A DNA stretch of 64,000 bases from an uncultured Selenomonadales bacterium (GTDB lineage: Bacteria > Bacillota > Negativicutes > Selenomonadales > Selenomonadaceae): positions 1 to 64,000 of the forward strand of contig CAMUZG010000008.1 in NCBI GenBank assembly GCA_947165145.1, given 5' to 3'. The notes under the pieces are model-generated. The model saw only the letters and a list, made by a program, of their open reading frames with translations, made no database searches and was not told the DNA's origin. Shown here one piece after another: positions 18,880 to 27,913 of the stretch; position 1 is the stretch's first letter, and each line of letters starts with the position of its first letter. Both the position numbers and the translations under genes were made by a program.

Positions 18880-20151
18880 TCATTTTTCAGGGTCAAGGCT
18901 GATGTTCGTGATGATACGTCCGAGGCGTGCGCTCGTCAAGAAATTCAACGCCCATTTGAACGCAACGGTCATGTTCGTGTAAAAGCCCGCCAATCTGATG
19001 AGGTGAACGACCATCCACGCGCACCACGCAAAGAAACCCGTCATCTTCGGGCTGCCGACAACAGCTTCGCCGCGTCCGATTGTAGCCATTGCGCCCAAAT
19101 CTTTGTAGACGAATTTTTCGAGATTGCCTTCGCCTTTGATGAGCTTCATGATATTTTTGTAAGCAACTTTGGCTTGCTGAGTGGCAACGGGCGCGACAGT
19201 CGGCAGGGGACGTTTCATATCGCCGTGCATGAACGCCGCGCAGTCGCCGATTGCAAAGACATTTTCGTTGATGGCACCGCGAACCATCAAATTTTCTTCA
19301 ACCCAAATGCGACCGTCACGAGCACATTCGCCGCCGCAATTTTTCATCATGTCGACAGCACGAACGCCCGCCGCCCAAATGACCGTTGTCGTTGGAATTT
19401 TGACGCCGTTTTTGAGCGTGAGAATATCGCCGTCATAGTCGACAACCTGCGTGTTCAGCATGACTTCGACGCCTTTTCTCTGCAAAACTTTCACGGTATG
19501 TTCCTGCAAATCTTCGGGGAGCATGGGCAAAAGATGCCCCGTAGCCTCAATAAGTTTTATGCTAACGTCGTTGAAGTCAAGCAGGTGAAATTCTTTTTTC
19601 TGTATGGCAATGAGTTCTGCGATTGCGCCAGCTTCCTCGACACCTGTAGGTCCGCCGCCAACGATAACAAATGTCATACGTTTTCTACGGTCTTCCTGCG
19701 TGCGATAGGGCTTTTCAGCGCGCTCGAACTCGTGAATGACGTGGTTGCGAATGTGAACAGCTTCCTGCAATGTCTTCATGCCGAACGCGTGTTCCTCAAC
19801 GCTTTTCATGCCGAAAAAGTTCGTCGTTGCGCCCGCCGCCAAAACCAAATAATCGTAGGGAATTTCGCCGTGGTTTGTGATGACGACGTTGCGCTTTTGG
19901 TCGACGCCTCTGACTTTCGCCATGTACAGGTTGACGTTGCGGTTGTTGCGGAAGAACGAACGAATCGGATAGGCAATTTCGCCCGTCTCCAAAACCGAAG
20001 TCGACACTTGATAAAGTAGCGGCTGGAAAAGATGAAAGTTGTGCCGGTCAATCAAAGTCACTTCGACGTTTTCTTTAGCGAAGAGTTGACCGATTTTGAT
20101 GCCGCCGAAACCGCCGCCTACGATTACGATTCTGGGCTTGCCGTTAGACAT
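18880..20151 (-). CDS. ndh: Type II NADH:quinone oxidoreductase (NDH-2)
   Basis: A 423-aa FAD-dependent, peripheral-membrane NADH dehydrogenase that feeds quinone without pumping protons. It has two dinucleotide folds: FAD-binding IVIVGGGFGGIKIGQLFA at the N-terminus and NADH-binding FVIVGGGPTGVEEAGAIAEL near 165. The FAD-closing ENVFAIGDCAAF lies near 300. HLFQPLLYQVST is a family hallmark, and the C-terminus has aromatic/hydrophobic stretches for membrane attachment (FFAWCAWMVVHLIRLAGF). Start at 20151 with AGGAGG upstream. It is expressed divergently from secD across ~310 bp. An NDH-2 suggests some quinone-based electron transport. Confidence 0.93.
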   Translation of the reverse strand: MSNGKPRIVIVGGGFGGIKIGQLFAKENVEVTLIDRHNFHLFQPLLYQVSTSVLETGEIAYPIRSFFRNNRNVNLYMAKVRGVDQKRNVVITNHGEIPYDYLVLAAGATTNFFGMKSVEEHAFGMKTLQEAVHIRNHVIHEFERAEKPYRTQEDRRKRMTFVIVGGGPTGVEEAGAIAELIAIQKKEFHLLDFNDVSIKLIEATGHLLPMLPEDLQEHTVKVLQRKGVEVMLNTQVVDYDGDILTLKNGVKIPTTTVIWAAGVRAVDMMKNCGGECARDGRIWVEENLMVRGAINENVFAIGDCAAFMHGDMKRPLPTVAPVATQQAKVAYKNIMKLIKGEGNLEKFVYKDLGAMATIGRGEAVVGSPKMTGFFAWCAWMVVHLIRLAGFYTNMTVAFKWALNFLTSARLGRIITNISLDPEK

Positions 20152-20463
20152 AGTGGAAACCTCCTAAAAAGTTGTAGTGAAATTTTTAACTTAACGGGTC
20201 AAAAACTTATCGGGAAGATTTCCCGTCTCTCGTACTCTTTATGGCGTATTCTTACCAAAACCCCCTAACCCGTTGTCTTCGCGTATGATAGCATAAATCC
20301 GCCGAATTGCAATAGACATGCGCACAAAGATTTTCGACGGTGTCCGCCGCGACAACAGACAAATTTGAGCGCGCAGGTTGCTGACGGGATTTTTTATTGC
20401 GCATTCGTCAAGGTTGTAGTATATTGACGGGCGAATATGAAATTTGAAAGGAGAAAACTTTTT
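20152..20463. other. Divergent intergenic region between ndh and secD
   Basis: About 310 bp holding the leaders of both genes. A short perfect dyad, CGGGAA-GA-TTCCCG-like, lies near 20209-20223. A -10-like TAGTAT (20417-20422) lies before secD but without a convincing -35. No gene or larger repeat seen. Confidence 0.5.
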
Positions 20464-21711
20464 GTGAGGACGAACAGTTTAATCAAGCTACTGATTTGCC
20501 TCGGAGCAATCGTGGCATTGTTTGTAATTTTTATTCGACCGCTGGCGCACTCGATTAGGCAAGGTCTCGATTTGCAGGGCGGCACTCACGTCGTACTTCA
20601 AGCGGAGGACACCGACATCGCCAAAGTCGACGAAGACGCAATGCAACGCGTCGTATCGATCATGGAGAAACGCGTCAACGAACTCGGCTTGACCGAACCG
20701 ATTATTCAGCGCGAAGGTGAACGCCGCGTTATCATCGAATTGCCTGGCATTAAAGATCCCGATAAGGCGATTGAGACTATCGGCAAAACCGCAATGCTTG
20801 AGTTCAAAGACGACGCTGGCAACACGCTTTTGACGGGCTCCGACCTTAAAGACGCTCAAGCCGCAATGAATCAGCAGAACGGTCAATGTGTTGTCAATCT
20901 CGAATTCAACGACGAGGGCGCACAGAAATTCGCGGACGCCACACTTGAGAACGTCGGCAGACAAATTGCGATTCTGCTTGACGGCGAAGTTTTGACTAAT
21001 CCCGTTGTGCGTGAACCGATTCTCGGCGGACGTGCGGAAATTTCCGGTCAACGTGACTTGCAGGAAGCTCAACAGCTTGCAATTCTTTTGAGAAGCGGCG
21101 CATTGCCCGTAAAAGTCAACATCATCGAAACGCGCACGGTTGGTCCGTCGCTCGGTCAAGACTCCAAAGACAAATCGGAATTCGCATTCGTCATCGGCAT
21201 TGCGGCGGTTTTGGTCTTCATGTTGCTGTTCTATCGACTGCCCGGTTTTATCGCCGACATCAGCTTGATGGCTTATACGCTCATGCTTTTGGGTACGCTT
21301 AAAGGTCTCGACGCGACTTTGACGTTGCCCGGTGTTGCGGGAATTATTTTGTCAATCGGTATGGCTGTCGACGCGAACGTTCTCATATTTGAACATTTCA
21401 AAGAAGAATTCCGCATGGGCAAAACGATTCGTCTGGCAATGGACGCTGGCTTTAAACGCGCCTTCACGACGATTTTCGACTCGAACATCACGACGTTAAT
21501 TGCGGCGGGCGTCCTGTTCATGTTCGGCACAGGCACAATTCGCGGCTTCGCGATAACGTTGGGTCTCGGCGTGCTGTTGAGCATGTTGACTGCGATAACT
21601 TTGACGCAATTCATGCTGAAACTGCTTGTCAATTCCAGAGCCGTTGAAAGTCCGTCGGCTTACGGCGCGAACGGCTTTGTGTTGTTCGACGTTGCCAAGG
21701 AGGTGAAGTGA
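20464..21711 (+). CDS. secD: Protein translocase subunit SecD
   Basis: Membrane component of the SecDF complex that uses the proton gradient to help Sec-dependent export. About 415 aa with six predicted membrane helices: one N-terminal (LIKLLICLGAIVALFVIFI) and five in the C-terminal third. It has the periplasmic head with RQGLDLQGGTHVVL and the helix-4 region GVAGIILSIGMAVDANVLIFE containing the conserved Asp. GTG at 20464 is preferred because AAAGGAG (20447-20453) lies 10 nt upstream; the in-frame ATG at 20437 has no ribosome site. secF follows after 1 bp. Confidence 0.95.
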   Translation: MRTNSLIKLLICLGAIVALFVIFIRPLAHSIRQGLDLQGGTHVVLQAEDTDIAKVDEDAMQRVVSIMEKRVNELGLTEPIIQREGERRVIIELPGIKDPDKAIETIGKTAMLEFKDDAGNTLLTGSDLKDAQAAMNQQNGQCVVNLEFNDEGAQKFADATLENVGRQIAILLDGEVLTNPVVREPILGGRAEISGQRDLQEAQQLAILLRSGALPVKVNIIETRTVGPSLGQDSKDKSEFAFVIGIAAVLVFMLLFYRLPGFIADISLMAYTLMLLGTLKGLDATLTLPGVAGIILSIGMAVDANVLIFEHFKEEFRMGKTIRLAMDAGFKRAFTTIFDSNITTLIAAGVLFMFGTGTIRGFAITLGLGVLLSMLTAITLTQFMLKLLVNSRAVESPSAYGANGFVLFDVAKEVK

Positions 21712-21712
21712 T

Positions 21713-22603
21713 ATGCCGAGCTTTGACATTGCGGGGCGCGGGAAAACTTGGTTTGTTATCTCGCTACTCGTTATCGTCCCAGGTCTGATTTCAATGGTGA
21801 CACGCGGCTTTAACTTCGGCATTGACTTCACGGGCGGCACGATTATCGATTTGAAATTTGAACAGCCCGTCGCGATTGCTCAAGTCCGCGACAGTTTGAA
21901 ACCGTTCGGATTGGACGGCGCGACAATTCAGCTTTCGGGCGACAGTTCCGACGTTGCGACTTCGCGGGACGTGATGATTCGCACGATTGATTTGGAAGAA
22001 GTTCAGCGCAAAGAAGTTATGCAATCGATTCGCGAAAAAGTCGGCGGCTACGAAGTTCTTCGCGAAGAAAAAGTTGGCGCAGTCATCGGCGGCGAACTCA
22101 TCATGAACGCGGTGCTTGCACTGGTGATTTCGTGGGTGCTGATAATTTTGTACGTCGCTTACAGATTTGAATTCCGCTTCGGTATCGCGGCAGTCGCGGC
22201 GTTGGTGCACGACATTTTAATCGTCTTGGCGTTTTTCTCGTTCACACAGCGGCAAGTCGATTCGTCGTTCGTGGCGGCGCTGTTGACGATCGTCGGCTAC
22301 TCAATCAACGACACAATCGTTATCTTCGACAGAATCCGCGAGAATTTGAAATTGCACTTCAGACGCGGCGGCAACGTTGTCGAACTCGTCAACCGCTCAA
22401 TTTACCAGACGCTGACCCGTTCGCTGTACACGGTCTTCACGTGCCTGTTCACGACGTTCGCGCTGTTCTTCTTCGGCGGCGAGACGACTAAAGATTTTGC
22501 CTTCGCGCTGATTGTCGGCTTCATGAGCGGTTGCTATTCGTCAATCTTCATCGCGGGACCGCTTTGGTTGGAGCTTAGAAAATTCGGAGGTCGCGCCAAA
22601 TGA
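21713..22603 (+). CDS. secF: Protein translocase subunit SecF
   Basis: A 296-aa partner of SecD with six membrane helices. The N-terminal FNFGIDFTGGTIIDLKFEQP is the SecF counterpart of the SecD LDLQGG block. The core has VAALLTIVGYSINDTIVIFDR with conserved Asp, and RSLYTVFTCLFTTFALFFFGG. GAGGTGA lies just upstream. The last 4 bp overlap thyX (ATGA), indicating co-transcription of secD-secF-thyX-rpiB. Confidence 0.96.
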   Translation: MPSFDIAGRGKTWFVISLLVIVPGLISMVTRGFNFGIDFTGGTIIDLKFEQPVAIAQVRDSLKPFGLDGATIQLSGDSSDVATSRDVMIRTIDLEEVQRKEVMQSIREKVGGYEVLREEKVGAVIGGELIMNAVLALVISWVLIILYVAYRFEFRFGIAAVAALVHDILIVLAFFSFTQRQVDSSFVAALLTIVGYSINDTIVIFDRIRENLKLHFRRGGNVVELVNRSIYQTLTRSLYTVFTCLFTTFALFFFGGETTKDFAFALIVGFMSGCYSSIFIAGPLWLELRKFGGRAK

Positions 22604-23223
22604 AAATCATTGAGCCGAGCGTTGAACTGATTGACGATTTTGATGCTGCGGCGATTATGCGCAAGCTTGAGTTAGCTGGACGTGTCTGCTACAAATCCGA
22701 AGGCAACATCAAAGCCGACAGCGCGGAAAAATTCATTCGTGCGATTATCAAGCGCGGTCACGAATCCGTCATTGAGCACGCGACGATTTCTTTTAAAATT
22801 GTCTGCGACCGTGGCGTCACTCACGAACTTGTCCGTCACAGAATTGCGAGCTTTTCTCAAGAAAGTACGAGGTTCTGCGATTACAGCGCGGGGAAATTCG
22901 GCGGCGAACTGACTTTTATCAAGCCGTGCTTTTGGTCGGCGGACGATGAAAATTTTCAGCTGTGGTCGGCGACAATGGCGGCAATCGAGAAAAATTATTT
23001 GGCAATGCGTGCGAACGGTGCCAAGCCTGAAGAGGCGCGCTCAATCTTGCCGAACTCGCTCAAGACGGAAATTTTCGTGACGATGAATCTTCGCGAGCTC
23101 CGTCACTTCTTGAAATTGCGGACGGCGGCGGCGGCTCACCCACAAATGCGGCAAGTCGCGCTGATGATTTACAACCTTCTCGTCGAAAAGTTGCCCGCGC
23201 TCTTCGACGACATCAACCCATAA
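22600..23223 (+). CDS. thyX: FAD-dependent thymidylate synthase
   Basis: Flavin-dependent conversion of dUMP to dTMP using methylene-THF and NADPH; 207 aa. The ThyX signature RHRxxSxxxxSxR is present as RHRIASFSQESTR near residue 79. HESVIEHATISFKI and NLRELRHFLKLRT are further family blocks. The start overlaps the secF stop. Because ThyX releases THF instead of DHF, it fits an organism that may lack classical ThyA/FolA, though that cannot be tested here. Confidence 0.96.
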   Translation: MKIIEPSVELIDDFDAAAIMRKLELAGRVCYKSEGNIKADSAEKFIRAIIKRGHESVIEHATISFKIVCDRGVTHELVRHRIASFSQESTRFCDYSAGKFGGELTFIKPCFWSADDENFQLWSATMAAIEKNYLAMRANGAKPEEARSILPNSLKTEIFVTMNLRELRHFLKLRTAAAAHPQMRQVALMIYNLLVEKLPALFDDINP

Positions 23224-23237
23224 AAGGAGCGGTTAAC

Positions 23238-23678
23238 ATGAAAATCACAATCGGCAGCGACCACGGCGCAGTTGAGCTTAAAGACGAGGTCAAAAAAGTT
23301 TTGGCGGAGTTTGACGACGTCGAGGTCAAGGACGTTGGAACCTTCGACACGACGAGCGTTGATTATCCCGACATTGCCGAGAAAGTCTGCGCGGACGTTG
23401 TGAGCGGCGAATCTGAACGCGGCATTGTTCTTTGCGGCACGGGTATCGGCATTTCAATCGCGGCGAACAAAATTCACGGCATACGCTGTGCGCTCTGCAA
23501 CGACGTTTATTCCGCACGAATGAGCCGCGAACACAATGACGCTAACGTTTTGGCGATGGGCGGTCGAGTTATCGGCTTCGGTCCCGCAGGCGAAATTGTT
23601 CGTGTGTGGATAACAACTGACTTTGTTGGCGAACGTCACGAACGGCGCGTCAATAAAATTATGGCTCTCGAGAAATAA
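23238..23678 (+). CDS. rpiB: Ribose 5-phosphate isomerase B
   Basis: Interconverts ribose 5-phosphate and ribulose 5-phosphate in the pentose phosphate pathway; 146 aa, full length. Recognisable blocks are IGSDHGAVELK, VDYPDIAEKVCADV, the active-site GIVLCGTGIGISIAANK (Cys base), RCALCNDVYSARMSREHNDAN and LAMGGRVIG. AAGGAG upstream. It is the last gene of the secDF-thyX-rpiB run and supplies the precursor pathway for prs, found ~3 kb downstream. Confidence 0.96.
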   Translation: MKITIGSDHGAVELKDEVKKVLAEFDDVEVKDVGTFDTTSVDYPDIAEKVCADVVSGESERGIVLCGTGIGISIAANKIHGIRCALCNDVYSARMSREHNDANVLAMGGRVIGFGPAGEIVRVWITTDFVGERHERRVNKIMALEK

Positions 23679-23697
23679 TCTGCGTAGAAAAAATTTC

Positions 23698-23724
23698 GGC
23701 GTCGCTCAATGCGGCGTTTTTTTA
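23698..23724 (+). terminator. Probable terminator after rpiB
   Basis: CGGCGTCGC-TCAAT-GCGGCG is followed by a run of seven T. The stem is imperfect but placed ~20 bp after the stop. Confidence 0.6.
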
Positions 23725-23784
23725 ATTTGGGATTATTGTTTCATTAAACCTTCCTAATTGAACCGCCGCTCATTTACAGTAAGC

Positions 23785-23813
23785 TTGCCAAGTAGATAAA
23801 AGCGTGGTAAAAT
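23785..23813 (+). promoter_or_regulatory. Sigma-A type promoter for ispE
   Basis: TTGCCA (23785-23790), 17-bp spacer, TAAAAT (23808-23813), 31 bp before the ispE start. Likely drives ispE-gntR-glmU-prs. Confidence 0.7.
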
Positions 23814-23844
23814 CGCGCAGAATATCTGAAGGCGTGGTGATCGG

Positions 23845-24708
23845 ATGCTGAGGGAGCTTGCAAATGCTAAAATCAATTTGACACTCGACATCATCGGCAC
23901 AAGGCGTGACGGCTATCACGAAGTTTCAATGCTCATGCAGTCGGTTGAGTTAGCGGACGAATTGACATTGCAAAAAAAATCGAGCGGCATCGAATTACGC
24001 ATGGACGCAGTCGGAATTGCGGGAGGCGAAAACATTCCGATTGACCAGAGAAATTTGGCGTGGCGTGCTGCCGAAGAGTTCCAAAAATTTTGCGGACGCG
24101 ATCTCGGTGTGTCGATTGCGATCGTGAAAAAAATTCCTTCTGCGGCGGGATTAGCGGGCGGTTCGGCTGACGCAGCGGCTGTAATTCGCGGCATGAATCG
24201 CTTGTACGATACCCGCTTGACGGAGGCTGACCTCTGCGAAATTGGCGCGCATGTCGGCTCGGACGTGCCTTTCTGCATAATTGGCGGCACATGTCTTGCG
24301 GAAGGTCGCGGCGAAATTCTGACTCGTCTTGCTCCCACAAAAAAGTTTATCGTCATCTTGGCTAAGCCCGACGGTGAAATCTCGACGGCTTGGGCTTACA
24401 AAACTTACGACGAAAAAATTTCTATCATTCACCCGCCGAATCTTGAAATCATCGAACAGCTTGAGCGCGGAAATTACGACGCGGCGTTCAAAAATTTTTA
24501 CAATGTCTTGGAGAATGTCGCCGTCCAAAAAATCCCCGCCATTGCCGACTGCAAACGCAAAATGCTAGCCGCCGGTGCACATGTCGCATTGATGAGCGGT
24601 TCGGGACCAACCGTCTTTGCTTTGACTGACGACGACTCGACCGCAAAAAAAATCGCCGCCGCTGTCAAAAATTCGGGCACAAAAATTTTTATAACGAAGT
24701 CTAACTGA
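23845..24708 (+). CDS. ispE: 4-diphosphocytidyl-2-C-methyl-D-erythritol kinase
   Basis: A GHMP kinase of the MEP isoprenoid pathway, phosphorylating CDP-ME; 287 aa. The N-terminus is ANAKINLTLDIIGTRRDGYH with catalytic Lys and the substrate-binding HE. The ATP-binding loop is PSAAGLAGGSADAAA. A GSDVPFCIIGG block and the C-terminal ALMSGSGPTVFAL complete the family pattern. The ribosome site is weak (GGTGAT). It is first in a cluster with gntR, glmU and prs that feeds envelope and nucleotide precursors. Confidence 0.96.
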   Translation: MLRELANAKINLTLDIIGTRRDGYHEVSMLMQSVELADELTLQKKSSGIELRMDAVGIAGGENIPIDQRNLAWRAAEEFQKFCGRDLGVSIAIVKKIPSAAGLAGGSADAAAVIRGMNRLYDTRLTEADLCEIGAHVGSDVPFCIIGGTCLAEGRGEILTRLAPTKKFIVILAKPDGEISTAWAYKTYDEKISIIHPPNLEIIEQLERGNYDAAFKNFYNVLENVAVQKIPAIADCKRKMLAAGAHVALMSGSGPTVFALTDDDSTAKKIAAAVKNSGTKIFITKSN

Positions 24709-24720
24709 ACAGGATGGTTT

Positions 24721-25401
24721 ATGATGACCAAAAGACTGGAACCGATAACTATAAACAGCTACCAGCCGCTACGCGAAACCGTTTGTGAGGCTCTGCGCGA
24801 CGCAATCAGACGTGGAATTTTGGAGCCAGGCGAACGATTAATGGAAGTGCAACTTGCCGAAGAACTCGGAATCAGCCGCACACCTGTCCGCGAGGCCATT
24901 CGCAAACTTGAGCAAGAAGGCTACGTTATCATGATGCCGCGCAGAGGAACTTACGTTGCAAGCATGTCTGTGCACGACGTTAAGGAAATTTTCGAGATAC
25001 GTTCGGCACTTGAATCGCTGTCGACGAGTTTGGCGGCAATGCGCATTGAGCCCGACGAATTACAAAAACTACGCGCCCTGCTCACCGAAATTGAAGGGCA
25101 TATCGAACGCAAGGACATCGATAAAATCGTAGCGACAGACATCGAATTTCACGGACTGCTTTACCAAGTCAGCCGCAACGAACGTCTCGTCGCAATTATC
25201 AGCAACCTCAAAGAACAACTCGCGCGTTTCCGTACGCTCAGCATGTCCTATCCTGGTCGTCTGCAAGAAACGCTTGAAGAACATCGCGCTATGGTCGAAG
25301 CGATTGCTGCGGGCGACGTGGACGCTGCCAGAGATGCCGCTGAAAGACACATGGCTCAAGCGGAAGAGACGTTGCTTAAGGCAATGCGGAATGCTATGTA
25401 G
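24721..25401 (+). CDS. GntR-family regulator, FCD (FadR) subfamily
   Basis: A 226-aa transcription factor. The N-terminal winged helix (~10-75) shows RDAIRRGILEPGERLMEVQL and ISRTPVREAIRKLEQEGYV, the recognition helix. The all-helical FCD ligand domain (~85-220) has the metal/ligand pattern D-x3-H in DIEFHGLLYQVS and later EEHRAMVEAI and AAERHMAQAEE. The effector is unknown. The gene ends in TAG at 25399, where a decayed 7-bp repeat array begins. The operon position suggests it may regulate neighbouring glmU/prs or itself; there is no direct evidence. Confidence 0.92.
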   Translation: MMTKRLEPITINSYQPLRETVCEALRDAIRRGILEPGERLMEVQLAEELGISRTPVREAIRKLEQEGYVIMMPRRGTYVASMSVHDVKEIFEIRSALESLSTSLAAMRIEPDELQKLRALLTEIEGHIERKDIDKIVATDIEFHGLLYQVSRNERLVAIISNLKEQLARFRTLSMSYPGRLQETLEEHRAMVEAIAAGDVDAARDAAERHMAQAEETLLKAMRNAM

Positions 25402-25427
25402 CTTATAGCTGTTAGGTTGCTAATTTC
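25399..25427. repeat. Decayed 7-bp tandem repeat at the gntR stop codon
   Basis: AGCTTAT-AGCTGTT-AGGTTGC follows a 7-bp period and begins within the TAG stop codon of gntR. No clear complementary right arm. It resembles the better-preserved arrays after glmU, the J-like gene and rpoB. Confidence 0.4.
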
Positions 25428-25446
25428 TTACCAAGGAGGGCTGAAC

Positions 25447-26805
25447 ATGTCTTTTTATACAATTACACTAGCTGCCGGCAAAGGTACTCGGATGAAGAGC
25501 AAACTTCCTAAAGTTTTGCATAAAGTCTGCGGCAAGCCAATGCTCCAACTCGTGATAGACTCGGCAAAAAAAGCTGGTTCAGTGCGCATAATAGCAATCA
25601 TCGGCGAAGGCGCAGAACAAGTCCAGCAAGAAATCTCCGACGTTGAATTCGTCATACAAAAAGAACAGCTCGGCACGGGTCATGCGGTTCTTTCGGCAAA
25701 AGATAAATTTGCTGAGTCGGAAGGTACCGTTTTAATTTTATGCGGCGATACCCCACTTCTGACCGACGAACTGCTTAAAAACTTCGTCGACGCTCACAAA
25801 AACTCAACCTGCGCGGCAACCGTGATGACTGCAAAAATGACTGAGCCGACAGGTTACGGGCGCGTCGTTCGTGAAGATGACGGCACCTTCAAAAAAATCG
25901 TCGAGGAAAAAGACGCTGACGACGAAACTAAAAAAATCAACGAGATTAACGCAGGTGTCTACTGCTTCGACGTGCAAAAGCTGTTCGGCGCGTTGCCGCA
26001 AGTCAAGAACGATAACGCTCAAGGCGAATACTACCTGCCCGACGTGTTGCCGATTCTCAAAGCTGCGGGCGAAACTATCGGTGTGTTCGAGGCTCCATAC
26101 GCAGAAGAAATTGTCGGCATAAACAACCGCGAACAACTCGCCGCCGCTAATAAATCAATGCGTATGCGCAAAGAACGCGAACTCATGGCGAACGGCGTCA
26201 CAATCGAAGACCCCAACATGACGTTCATTGATATTGACGTTGAAATCGGGCAGGACACAATCATCAAGCCGAATACGTACCTTGAAGGCAAAACCAAAAT
26301 CGGCTCGAATTGCGTAATCGGTCCCGACGTGCGAATGGTCAACATGATCGTAGGCGACCGAGTGGAAGTTCAGTACAGTTACTGTCATGATGCGGAAATC
26401 AGCAACAACGTGACTGTCGGTCCGTATGTACACATCCGCCCTGGTACCAAGATACAAGAGAAAGTCAAAGTCGGCAACTTCGTCGAGATCAAAAACTCCA
26501 ACATCGGCAAAGGCACGAAGCTCCCGCACCTGCAATACATCGGTGACAGCGACGTCGGCGAGAATGTCAATATCGGTTGCGGAACAGTCACCTGCAACTA
26601 CGACGGCAAGAACAAGCATCGCACGAAAATCGAGGACAACGCCTTCATCGGCTGCAACACGAATCTCGTTGCGCCGGTCACTGTCGGCGAAGGTGCTTAC
26701 ACTGCCGCAGGCTCAACGATAACAAAGGACGTGCCGAAAAACAATCTGGCAATCGCGCGCGCACGTCAGACCAACATCGACAACTGGAACGACAAACGCA
26801 AATAG
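25447..26805 (+). CDS. glmU: Bifunctional GlmU: GlcNAc-1-P uridyltransferase / GlcN-1-P acetyltransferase
   Basis: Makes UDP-GlcNAc for peptidoglycan and outer-membrane glycolipids, and possibly for the GT41 enzymes of this window. It is 452 aa. The uridyltransferase half (1-~228) has LAAGKGTRMKSKLPKVLHK, QLGTGHAVLSA and CGDTPLL. The C-terminal left-handed beta-helix has hexapeptide repeats and the acetyltransferase motifs HLQYIGDSDVGENVNIGCGT and NYDGKNKHRT. The start at 25447 follows AAGGAGG (25433-25439). It ends in TAG at 26803, which is also the first base triplet of an 8-bp tandem repeat. Confidence 0.97.
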   Translation: MSFYTITLAAGKGTRMKSKLPKVLHKVCGKPMLQLVIDSAKKAGSVRIIAIIGEGAEQVQQEISDVEFVIQKEQLGTGHAVLSAKDKFAESEGTVLILCGDTPLLTDELLKNFVDAHKNSTCAATVMTAKMTEPTGYGRVVREDDGTFKKIVEEKDADDETKKINEINAGVYCFDVQKLFGALPQVKNDNAQGEYYLPDVLPILKAAGETIGVFEAPYAEEIVGINNREQLAAANKSMRMRKERELMANGVTIEDPNMTFIDIDVEIGQDTIIKPNTYLEGKTKIGSNCVIGPDVRMVNMIVGDRVEVQYSYCHDAEISNNVTVGPYVHIRPGTKIQEKVKVGNFVEIKNSNIGKGTKLPHLQYIGDSDVGENVNIGCGTVTCNYDGKNKHRTKIEDNAFIGCNTNLVAPVTVGEGAYTAAGSTITKDVPKNNLAIARARQTNIDNWNDKRK

Positions 26806-26868
26806 GTTAGTAGGTTATTAGGTTAATAGGTTAGTAGAAAAGTATTCCACTATTAACCTATTAACCTA
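26803..26868. repeat. 8-bp tandem-repeat hairpin between glmU and prs
   Basis: The left arm is TAGGTTAG-TAGGTTAT-TAGGTTAA-TAGGTTAG (period 8). After GAAAAGTATTCC the right arm is TATTAACC units complementary to it. The first TAG is the glmU stop codon. It ends just before the prs ribosome site, so it could form a hairpin in the glmU-prs mRNA. Confidence 0.85.
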
Positions 26869-26884
26869 AAAAGGAGCTGTTAAC

Positions 26885-27847
26885 GTGAGCAATCAAAGTA
26901 TCAACAAGCTTGGCAGTCTGTGTCTGATGAGCGGCAACGCCAATCCCGATTTGGCACAACGAATCGCCAAACATATCGGCGTCGAAGTCTTTGACACGTT
27001 CGTCGGCAAGTTCAACAACGGCGAAACTCAAGTCATGATAAGCGACAGCATTCGCGGCAAAGATATTTTTATCATTCAGCCAACATCGCAACCCGTCAAC
27101 GACAACTTGATGGAACTGCTCGTTATGGCGGACGCTTGCAAACGCGCTTCTGCACACTCGATAACGGCGGTTGTGCCTTATTATGCCTACGCTCGACAAG
27201 ACCGCAAGACCCGTGGTCGTGAACCGATCAGCGCGAAACTCGTTGCCAATCTCATGGTCGCGGCGGGCATGACACGCGTCATCACTGTCGATTTGCACGC
27301 GGGACAAATTCAAGGCTTCTTCGATATTCCCGTTGACCATTTGAAGGCGGCGGCTGTTCTAGCTGATTATTTCCGTGGACGCGATTTCGGCGACGAATTG
27401 GTTGTTGTATCGCCAGATTTAGGCGGCGTCACTCGTGCCAGAGAATTGGCTGACTACCTTAAAGCTCCGATTGCCATAATCGAAAAGCGGCGTCCTCGTC
27501 CAGGCGAAGCTGAAGTTATGAGCATAATCGGCGACGTTCGCGAAAAAGTTGCGTTAATGGTTGACGACATTGTCGACACGGCGGGCAGTCTCTGCGAAGG
27601 TGCCAAAGCTCTCAAAAAGCTCGGTGCCAAAAGCGTTATCGCCGCATGTACTCATGCCGTACTCAGCAAAAACGCAGTCGAGAAAATCGACAACTCCGTT
27701 ATTGAACAGCTCGTTATCACCGACACGATTGCCTTGCCGAATGAAAAGCAGTCGCCGAAAATTACTGTGCTCAGCATGGCGGAAGCTATCGGCGACGTTA
27801 TCTTGAATATACAGTCTCATCGGTCGGTTAGCTTATTGTTCAAATGA
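26885..27847 (+). CDS. prs: Ribose-phosphate pyrophosphokinase (PRPP synthetase)
   Basis: Converts ribose 5-phosphate and ATP to PRPP, used by the purine enzymes earlier in the window. It is 320 aa. Hallmarks: NGETQVMISDSIRGKDIFII, YYAYARQDRKTRGREPISAK, the metal/PRPP motif ALMVDDIVDTAGSLC and VTRARELADYL. The start is GTG at 26885 with AAGGAG 8 nt upstream. Downstream, a strong hairpin (27880-27910) may end the transcript. Confidence 0.97.
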   Translation: MSNQSINKLGSLCLMSGNANPDLAQRIAKHIGVEVFDTFVGKFNNGETQVMISDSIRGKDIFIIQPTSQPVNDNLMELLVMADACKRASAHSITAVVPYYAYARQDRKTRGREPISAKLVANLMVAAGMTRVITVDLHAGQIQGFFDIPVDHLKAAAVLADYFRGRDFGDELVVVSPDLGGVTRARELADYLKAPIAIIEKRRPRPGEAEVMSIIGDVREKVALMVDDIVDTAGSLCEGAKALKKLGAKSVIAACTHAVLSKNAVEKIDNSVIEQLVITDTIALPNEKQSPKITVLSMAEAIGDVILNIQSHRSVSLLFK

Positions 27848-27848
27848 C

Positions 27849-27877
27849 TTGACATTATCGTTGCAAAATGCTACTTT
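27849..27877 (+). promoter_or_regulatory. Possible promoter immediately after prs
   Basis: TTGACA (27849-27854), 17 bp, TACTTT (27872-27877). It points into a hairpin region and then the 3' end of the convergent MutS-like gene, so it would make only a short RNA or an antisense transcript. It may be fortuitous. Confidence 0.35.
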
Positions 27878-27879
27878 GC

Positions 27880-27910
27880 CCCTACAGGTGGCTGTTGCCA
27901 TGCTGGGGGA
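27880..27910. terminator. Strong hairpin between prs and the MutS-like gene
   Basis: CCCC-TACAGG-TGGC-TGTT-GCCA-TGCT-GGGG forms a stable stem-loop 32 bp after the prs stop. There is no T-run after it on the plus strand, so it is either an atypical terminator or part of a small RNA from the TTGACA promoter just upstream. Confidence 0.45.
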
Positions 27911-27913
27911 TTG

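Noticed and set aside
19003-20019. 338-codon open frame on the plus strand
   Set aside because: Antisense to ndh, which has clear FAD and NAD motifs; treated as a shadow.
24721-27847. gntR-glmU-prs as an accessory island because of the repeats
   Set aside because: ispE-gntR-glmU-prs is ordinary core-gene content with normal composition; the repeats are additions between genes.
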